NCBI GenBank assembly: GCA_902632055.1
Contig: CACPAS010000010.1
Coordinates: forward strand, 1 to 39,187
DNA length: 39,187 nucleotides
Direction of reading: 5' to 3'
Origin: an uncultured OCS116 cluster bacterium
Lineage (GTDB): Bacteria > Pseudomonadota > Alphaproteobacteria > Rhizobiales > TMED25
Each line of letters starts with the position of its first letter. Positions within the stretch are counted from its first letter, which is position 1. Positions 33,721 through 39,187 of the stretch are shown piece after piece. The notes under the pieces were generated by a model. It did no database searches, was not told where the DNA came from, and saw nothing but the letters and a program-made list of their open reading frames with translations. Made by a program: the position numbers and the translations under genes.

Positions 33721-34597
33721 TATCCTGTCTTAGATTTCGCAACTCCTTATCTGAGTATGCCTTAAGTTGATTAGATATAAGAATATTTTGAATCTGGAAC
33801 TCTGGTATTATTTTCTTTGGGGTGCAATTTATCATTACCATGATTTCATCGTCAATTATTTGCATTGGTAGTAAAAATTGATCACTTTTATAATTCAGTA
33901 TGGTTTTAAGTGGTTCATCTAATTCATTAATTCTCACATCAAGCATATCATCAATTTCAATATCAGCATTATCCTTATACAAAGTTAAATTATTTGCACA
34001 GCTTTGAAAGTTTATTGATATATTTTCTGCGAGGTTTAGACCCTCCACAGACTTCTCATTATTTTTTATTTTTAATACTTGAATATGAAAGATCTCATTT
34101 TCCAATAGTTCTTTTCTGTACTTATCAACATCACTTACAGTTATGTTGGCAAATCTCCGATATTTCCTGATGATGTATTGATTCCATAATGTGGCAGCTA
34201 TTCGAGAGCTTATGATTGTTTTTATGTCCGTACCATCCGTGCGTAGTTTTTCAGTATATTTCTCAAGACTCGTTCCCTGATCTTTTAATTGTTTATCAAG
34301 GGCAATTATGACCTCATCTAGGGAGTATGTTATCCCCATACTTTCGGCAGCATCAATTTTTATTGCCTCATCAATTAACTCCTGGATAGCTTGACTAGAG
34401 ACTCTATTTTCATTCAGCTGTGGATTACTTGATTGAATAAATTTAGCCCTTTGTTGGAAATCTGATTGTGTGATTGGAATGTCATTAACAAGTAAGATTA
34501 CCTTTGTCACTATTTCAGATTTTGAAATTGGGGTATGACTAAATAGAAAAATTATTAATAATGATGTTGTTATAAAAAAGACTCTTAACATTTGCAT
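33701..34597 (-). CDS. surA: SurA-type periplasmic chaperone, short form
   Basis: A 298-residue exported protein with an N-terminal hydrophobic signal and a SurA N-domain: ILLVNDIPITQSDFQQRAKF, then AIQELIDEAIKIDAAESMGI and the long helices to about residue 155. After that, a region of about 100 residues (165-270) has strand pattern and the weak end-motif of a parvulin domain but lacks its usual conserved glycines and the LGW motif. Length is well below the usual 400 or more residues. It lies between lptD and pdxA, as in canonical operons. A chaperone without prolyl isomerase activity is likely. Confidence 0.78.
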   Translation of the reverse strand: MQMLRVFFITTSLLIIFLFSHTPISKSEIVTKVILLVNDIPITQSDFQQRAKFIQSSNPQLNENRVSSQAIQELIDEAIKIDAAESMGITYSLDEVIIALDKQLKDQGTSLEKYTEKLRTDGTDIKTIISSRIAATLWNQYIIRKYRRFANITVSDVDKYRKELLENEIFHIQVLKIKNNEKSVEGLNLAENISINFQSCANNLTLYKDNADIEIDDMLDVRINELDEPLKTILNYKSDQFLLPMQIIDDEIMVMINCTPKKIIPEFQIQNILISNQLKAYSDKELRNLRQDSVIEEK

Positions 34598-34617
34598 AGA
34601 TTTTATTCATTAAATTT

Positions 34618-36786
34618 TTAATCTTCGGCTGATGTTTTTAATTCAAAATTTAATAGTATTGAGCGATCCTTTTTTATATCGCGATCTGTAAATAGATTTT
34701 CACGATAACCTATGTCAAATGAGAGACATTCGTCATCGTACCTAAGTCCAATTTGATTGCTAACAAAATCATCTGACTCTAAATTGAATGTTCCACTTGA
34801 GATCACGGACCAATCTGGGCTTAGTCCAAATTCAAGAAATCCAGAAAGCTCACTTAAAGCAACATGGTCATTTGCATTAAGCCCAGAATTTAACCAATTA
34901 GCTTCAGCCTTTATGTCTGTGTAGTTTAAACCAAAACTGTAGTTATTAAAATTATGCATCTCAAGATTAAACTCATTTATGGAGTTATCGCTGGAAGATT
35001 TGTCGTATCTAGTTTTATAGTCTAGCATAACTGTATCGTTCAGGTTATATGATATGGAACCTATAATATCTGAGTGATAATTATCTGTTCCAGACCACTG
35101 ATCTGACTCAAGTGAATTTAGTCCATTGATGTGATATGATTGACCAATATTTGCGTTCAATAGTCCACCAATTTCATCTTGAAGACTATAGTTTACACCA
35201 AGTGATACTTTAGATCCTCCATCAATTCTATCAAAGCCTAGACTCCTATTCATTTCAAATAAGTTTAGGCTATTGAAATTGAATGTTTGCGCATCTTCAT
35301 TGAGAAAATCTTCATGGGTTTCTTCATCGCCAACATAACCAACAGCTATCTTTGGCTCAATAATCTGTTTCCCATATGGCGCATTATCGAAGAATGGCCA
35401 AGAAATTGATGTAGATAGATTTGGTATTACTCTTGAGAAATTCGTAAACTCATCTTCTGATTCGTCAAAAGTCCTCAAATGGTCAGCTCTCAGTGATAGC
35501 TTTGGTTCAATAATTATTCCATTATTTGATATGTATCTTTCATCCCATTTCAATTCTGAGGTAATTCTAATTTGCTCATCTCCGCTTGCCCTTTGAACAT
35601 TAACAATATTATTATCAAAGCTTAAATTTTCCAGATTTGGTAGATTAAAGTTATATTGATGGTCTATTCTTGGTAGCAGTGTTGCTTGAGCTGTTTCAGT
35701 CTCATTAAGTAAATTTTTGTAATTTATAGCCGCAATATTTAAATAGTTTTCTCCTCTAAGGCCTTCAACATATATATTAGAATTATATTTTGTTCGATTA
35801 TCTAGGCTATATTTTCTCATGTATGTGTCATCGCTTGCATATGTAGCATCCCAGCCCCACTCAAAATTATCATTGATGGGAATAACTCCATGCGTCTTTA
35901 TGCTCGCTCTCACTTTTTCATCTCCAGGCGCAACATCTAATGGGTCTGCTTGATATATAAAATTTGGATTAAAAAAAATGTCGCCGCCATTTTTTGTTTT
36001 TTTTCTGTATTCAAAGTCAAACAGAGGGCCTTGTTTTGTCGTGATGAATGGAGATACCGTAAGATCGCTTGTTTCATCCAAGATGTATAAGTAAGGCACT
36101 TTTATGGCATGACCATAAAAATTTGAGAATGAGTATGAGGGAACAAGAAATCCTGATTGGCGCTTGACAGTAAAGTCTGGGTAGGTGAATTGTGGCAGGC
36201 TTAAGAGTGTTTTATCAAGCACATTGAATTTAATATTTTTAAAGATAATTTTTTTATTCAACTCGTCATGAATTACTTCTTCGGATTGAAATTCCCAAGT
36301 ATATGGGCAGTCATCATCCTCAATACATTTCTCACAGAATGTGTAACTGGCGTCGGTAAACTTACTAGATTTTGTCAGGTTTATATTGGCTTTATTTGCT
36401 CTAATTTTACTGCCATCGGCAAGGATCATATTTGCGCCCTCAAGAAAGCCATTCTTTAGCTCATCCGATAAGGTTATTTTGTTTGCAGTGATTTTTACCT
36501 TACCTTTATCCGACATCGTCACATTTCCTTCTGCGATTACCTGGTCGGCTTCTTGAAGGTATGTGATTTGTGTGGCTTCAACTATGTAAGATTTATAGAA
36601 TAACTTTGCATTACCACTGGCTTTAATATTTTTACCATCATCTTCGTACAATAAATTATCGGCTTCAAAATATATTGATGGGTACAGTTCATTGTTATCA
36701 TGCTCATTCGCCCACAGATGTGGTGAGTAAAATAAAAGCATGACTATAGCAGCTAAATATATATATTTTTTCAGTATCATTACCAT
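34618..36786 (-). CDS. lptD: LPS assembly outer-membrane protein LptD
   Basis: The barrel protein that inserts lipopolysaccharide into the outer leaflet. I start at the ATG at 36786, six bases from the lptG stop, giving a 722-residue protein with a signal peptide cleaved after about residue 26; a longer frame reaches into lptG but lacks support. The N-domain has repeated OstA-type strands (IAEGNVTMSDKGKVKITANK), followed by a long barrel rich in aromatic and acidic strands. Four cysteines are present, at 151, 154, 160 and 687, matching the idea of N-domain to barrel disulfides seen in E. coli. Confidence 0.94.
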   Translation of the reverse strand: MVMILKKYIYLAAIVMLLFYSPHLWANEHDNNELYPSIYFEADNLLYEDDGKNIKASGNAKLFYKSYIVEATQITYLQEADQVIAEGNVTMSDKGKVKITANKITLSDELKNGFLEGANMILADGSKIRANKANINLTKSSKFTDASYTFCEKCIEDDDCPYTWEFQSEEVIHDELNKKIIFKNIKFNVLDKTLLSLPQFTYPDFTVKRQSGFLVPSYSFSNFYGHAIKVPYLYILDETSDLTVSPFITTKQGPLFDFEYRKKTKNGGDIFFNPNFIYQADPLDVAPGDEKVRASIKTHGVIPINDNFEWGWDATYASDDTYMRKYSLDNRTKYNSNIYVEGLRGENYLNIAAINYKNLLNETETAQATLLPRIDHQYNFNLPNLENLSFDNNIVNVQRASGDEQIRITSELKWDERYISNNGIIIEPKLSLRADHLRTFDESEDEFTNFSRVIPNLSTSISWPFFDNAPYGKQIIEPKIAVGYVGDEETHEDFLNEDAQTFNFNSLNLFEMNRSLGFDRIDGGSKVSLGVNYSLQDEIGGLLNANIGQSYHINGLNSLESDQWSGTDNYHSDIIGSISYNLNDTVMLDYKTRYDKSSSDNSINEFNLEMHNFNNYSFGLNYTDIKAEANWLNSGLNANDHVALSELSGFLEFGLSPDWSVISSGTFNLESDDFVSNQIGLRYDDECLSFDIGYRENLFTDRDIKKDRSILLNFELKTSAED

Positions 36787-36791
36787 ACTAT

Positions 36792-37877
36792 TTAACCATC
36801 TTCTTTCGAAATTAAAACCTTCGAAGCAATTAAAATTGCCGTTATAATATGCCACCAAGCCCCTAATATAGGGTTAAATATTTCATTTTCCGACAAAATG
36901 TATGAAATGTGGTTCACAAAAAATAATAAAAGACCGACAATTACACCTAATATTATCATAAAGATTGAGTGCTGCACACGAAATAATTTAATACAAAAGC
37001 AAGCAGCTGTTAAAACTAGCGCAAGCATTAAGGCTGGCATTGCTATCAAAAAATTTAGGTCAACAATTTGCTTTGTGGGCGAGATGCCATTAAGATTGAG
37101 TTTTTTTATTACCCCAAAAATAGTCCAAATTGACTGATTACTATTTTTTATTGCATTTTCAAACATTAACAGTTCGCTTGATTCGGTATCAACTTTATAA
37201 GTTTCAAAATATTCCCGGCTTTTGCCCTCCTTATCAACCCAAACGTTATATAAAAGCCATTGATTTGCCTCAAATTTTGCATATGCACTATCATATTTTT
37301 CCTTTATATTTTTATTATTATCAAATTGTAGGAATGTTGCATCAATTAAAGTTAGTTGATTTAAATACACCTGATCAGCATTTACGATTAGCTCACCTGA
37401 CGAATTTTTTTGTGCTGACCAAAACTCTTTTTTATTTTCAAGATTAATAAGCTTGTTTTGACCCTTTATATCTCTTTCTAGTATTGAAAAATTATCTTTG
37501 TATTGAATACCGAGTGGATCTACGACTAGAATCATAAATAGCCCAAATAATACCGATATTACGGCGGGGGGCGTAATAACCTGCCAGAATGAAAGTCCCG
37601 ATGCATTTGAAATAATAAGCTCGCTATGTCTCGATAGTCTATTTAAGAATAATAAAGTTCCGAATAATATCACAACTGGGGATATTTCTTCAAATGTTGA
37701 TGGAAGTTTGTATATAGATAATATGATTATGTTTATAAGGCTTATATCGCCCACATCAGCTAGCCTCCGTGATATTTCAGAGATGTCAATTAGAAAGATT
37801 AGTGCCAAAGCAATAAAAAATATCAAAAGTATTGATTTTAAATATTGGATTGCGAAATATCTATTGTAAAGCAGCAT
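36792..37877 (-). CDS. lptG: LPS export permease LptG
   Basis: A 361-residue inner-membrane subunit of the LptB2FG transporter. Three N-terminal and three C-terminal membrane segments flank a periplasmic beta domain (about residues 125-260). EISRRLADVGD and LPSTFEEISPVVILFGTLLFL in the first half and the C-terminal NPILGAWWHIITAIL are typical. It overlaps lptF by 17 bases and precedes lptD directly. LptB, the ATPase, is not in this window. Confidence 0.94.
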   Translation of the reverse strand: MLLYNRYFAIQYLKSILLIFFIALALIFLIDISEISRRLADVGDISLINIIILSIYKLPSTFEEISPVVILFGTLLFLNRLSRHSELIISNASGLSFWQVITPPAVISVLFGLFMILVVDPLGIQYKDNFSILERDIKGQNKLINLENKKEFWSAQKNSSGELIVNADQVYLNQLTLIDATFLQFDNNKNIKEKYDSAYAKFEANQWLLYNVWVDKEGKSREYFETYKVDTESSELLMFENAIKNSNQSIWTIFGVIKKLNLNGISPTKQIVDLNFLIAMPALMLALVLTAACFCIKLFRVQHSIFMIILGVIVGLLLFFVNHISYILSENEIFNPILGAWWHIITAILIASKVLISKEDG

Positions 37878-38985
37878 TTGTATGATTAGCCTCCTTAATA
37901 TGACTTGAAATTAAGAAAATTAGATATGCGCCGATAATAAATACAGGAATTAGGTAGTGCAAAAAATATAACTCATAAACCATTATCTTATTTGATAATA
38001 CAAGGCCAGATAACTTTATACAGAAAGAGCATACTGCAACAAGAATTATATCTGAGGATTTGATGTTTCTGAAGTTTAAATCTTTTTGAAGAAAAAAGAG
38101 TGATATAAATAAAAAGGCGATTGCATAAAGTGGATTGGAAATCCTTATGTGTGCTTCATTGATATACTCAATACTCTTTGCCTTATCCTCAGCTGATGAT
38201 ATTTTACCAGTATTAAATAACTCACCAAGTGATTTTTCAGACGCCTTAAAGTAAGACACATCGACGGCTTGAAATACATTGGATAAGTTTATTTTGTACT
38301 CTTCAAATGTTATGGTGCTCGTCTCTTTATCAGATAAATTTAAATTTTCACTATATATCTTTCCGTCTTCCATCTCTAAAATAATTTGGTCTTCTGAATC
38401 AATAATTCGCGCAACTTTTGCCGTGTACGTTATTATCATGTCGCGAGACTTCATATCTTTTATAACGATCCCCAAGAAATCATTAGTATTGGAAATATCT
38501 GATACGTAGATCGTATAGTCACTATCTGGCGATCTAAATTCGTTTTTCTTAAATGAGCTACTGATAATATCTGATTTGATTTCAGTAATCTTTTCGCGAA
38601 AATCTTTCATGGCTAAAGGTGATACGTGTATACTGAGTACATAAATCAGTGTTGTAATGAGAAGTGAAGTCATAACAAAGGGGAAGATTTTTTGCATTAA
38701 GCTAATCCCGCTAGCATTCATAATTACTATTTCCGAGTCTCGTGTCATCCTATCTATGATAATAATCGACGCAATAAGTATTGAGGATGGGGCCATTATC
38801 GACACTATGTATGGATATAGTAAGATGGTGAGACCAAGGAAATCATTGATAGTCCTATCTCTATCCAGGATAAGCGTGAGGTCATCTATTATTTGCGTTA
38901 ACCAAGCAAGTGTTGACATCACAAACAAAACAATGAAGAATGTTCTGATAAAATTCACTGTAATGTATATATTGATCAATCTCAT
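37861..38985 (-). CDS. lptF: LPS export permease LptF
   Basis: A 374-residue partner of LptG with the same six-segment plan. RDSEIVIMNASGISLMQ near residue 80 is the conserved coupling-helix region that contacts the ATPase, and the C-terminal half ends in YFLHYLIPVFIIGAYLIF. It is the first gene of the minus-strand LPS run. The 99-base divergent region to pepA is AT-rich; I see no strong promoter pair there. Confidence 0.94.
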   Translation of the reverse strand: MRLINIYITVNFIRTFFIVLFVMSTLAWLTQIIDDLTLILDRDRTINDFLGLTILLYPYIVSIMAPSSILIASIIIIDRMTRDSEIVIMNASGISLMQKIFPFVMTSLLITTLIYVLSIHVSPLAMKDFREKITEIKSDIISSSFKKNEFRSPDSDYTIYVSDISNTNDFLGIVIKDMKSRDMIITYTAKVARIIDSEDQIILEMEDGKIYSENLNLSDKETSTITFEEYKINLSNVFQAVDVSYFKASEKSLGELFNTGKISSAEDKAKSIEYINEAHIRISNPLYAIAFLFISLFFLQKDLNFRNIKSSDIILVAVCSFCIKLSGLVLSNKIMVYELYFLHYLIPVFIIGAYLIFLISSHIKEANHTNAALQ

Positions 38986-39084
38986 GAAGCGATTAGCTTG
39001 TAATAAATAATTTTTATATATACATTTATAACAACATTTACGGGAAATAAATAGTACTAATAAAGTATCAGTTAGGTGATTGTC

Positions 39085-39187
39085 ATGAAAGTTTCATTTG
39101 TGGATATTAGTAAAGAAAATAGCGGTGTATTAGTCACTTTCTTCAGTGAAGATGAGGGACTACTGTTAGATGAAAGATCTCAAAATG
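39085..39187 (+). CDS. pepA: Leucyl aminopeptidase N terminus (cut by window edge)
   Basis: An ATG at 39085 with AGGTGA six bases upstream opens a frame that runs to the last base, giving 34 residues that begin MKVSFVDISKENSGVLVTFF. This matches the N-domain start of PepA, and pepA diverging from lptF is a well-known neighbourhood. Catalytic residues would lie beyond the window. The call rests mostly on context. Confidence 0.65.
   Translation, partial: MKVSFVDISKENSGVLVTFFSEDEGLLLDERSQN

Noticed and set aside
36787-36858. Upstream extension of lptD by 24 residues into lptG
   Set aside because: It would put a non-signal segment ahead of an otherwise good signal peptide; the ATG at 36786 gives a normal exported LptD.
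38986-39084. Promoter pair between lptF and pepA
   Set aside because: Several TA-rich hexamers are present but none has a believable partner at 16 to 18 bases, so I did not call one.
1-39187. Prophage, insertion sequence, toxin-antitoxin, CRISPR or defence island
   Set aside because: No transposase, integrase, repeat array or paired small toxin-like genes were seen; gene content is core metabolism, envelope and repair.

Overview
The window is a stretch of an AT-rich, very gene-dense alphaproteobacterial chromosome. It reads like a streamlined pelagic marine lineage, for example a low-GC SAR116/HIMB59/AEGEAN-169-like group; this placement is inference from gene order, composition and compactness, and no rRNA is present to confirm it. 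Three gene neighbourhoods are ones I recognise as alphaproteobacterial: rpsF-rpsR-DUF2232-rplI-dnaB-alr-mlaE-mlaF-cvpA-purF, TPR protein-bamB-der, and pepA<>lptF-lptG-lptD-surA-pdxA-rsmA with gmk. I saw no gap over 300 bases without a gene, no tRNA or rRNA, no insertion sequence, no CRISPR and no convincing intrinsic terminator.

Layout. Bases 1-2430 are an accessory surface-glycan-type patch: the end of a class I methyltransferase, a YczE-type membrane protein and a polysaccharide pyruvyl transferase family protein. Bases 2483-5334 carry small or poorly characterised genes: a 44-residue membrane peptide, an NTF2/SnoaL-like protein, a TauE/SafE exporter, then an overlapping trio of a periplasmic SOUL heme-binding protein, a tiny cysteine-rich zinc-ribbon protein and an atypical kinase-fold protein. 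Bases 5432-9017 are an IlvD/Edd-type dehydratase, a small secreted protein and a class I photolyase. A DapA-like lyase faces the msrP-msrQ methionine-sulfoxide repair pair across a region with a clear palindrome. An ArgO/LysE exporter, an FMN-dependent 2-hydroxyacid dehydrogenase, the tRNA hydroxylase TrhO and a GST-like protein follow.

From 15090 the window is core genome. A TPR protein, BamB and Der read forward. The long minus-strand run from rpsF (27722) to an SDR (18401) holds ribosomal proteins S6, S18 and L9, replicative helicase, alanine racemase, MlaE/MlaF lipid transport, CvpA and PurF. fabD-fabG-acpP-fabF-gmk reads forward. The final minus-strand run (38985 to 31869) is lptF-lptG-lptD-surA-pdxA-rsmA, uniting LPS export and outer-membrane protein folding with vitamin B6 synthesis and 16S rRNA methylation. 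The first codons of pepA read out of the right edge.

Points of most interest: three operon-first genes that look leaderless; three convergent gene pairs whose stops touch or overlap, leaving no space for a terminator; two mutually exclusive hairpins between rpsR and DUF2232; the SOUL/zinc-ribbon/atypical-kinase cassette; a His-to-Gln change in PdxA; and expected neighbours (radA, mltG, yicC) missing from their usual slots. I did not find a clear-cut new defence or mobile system.
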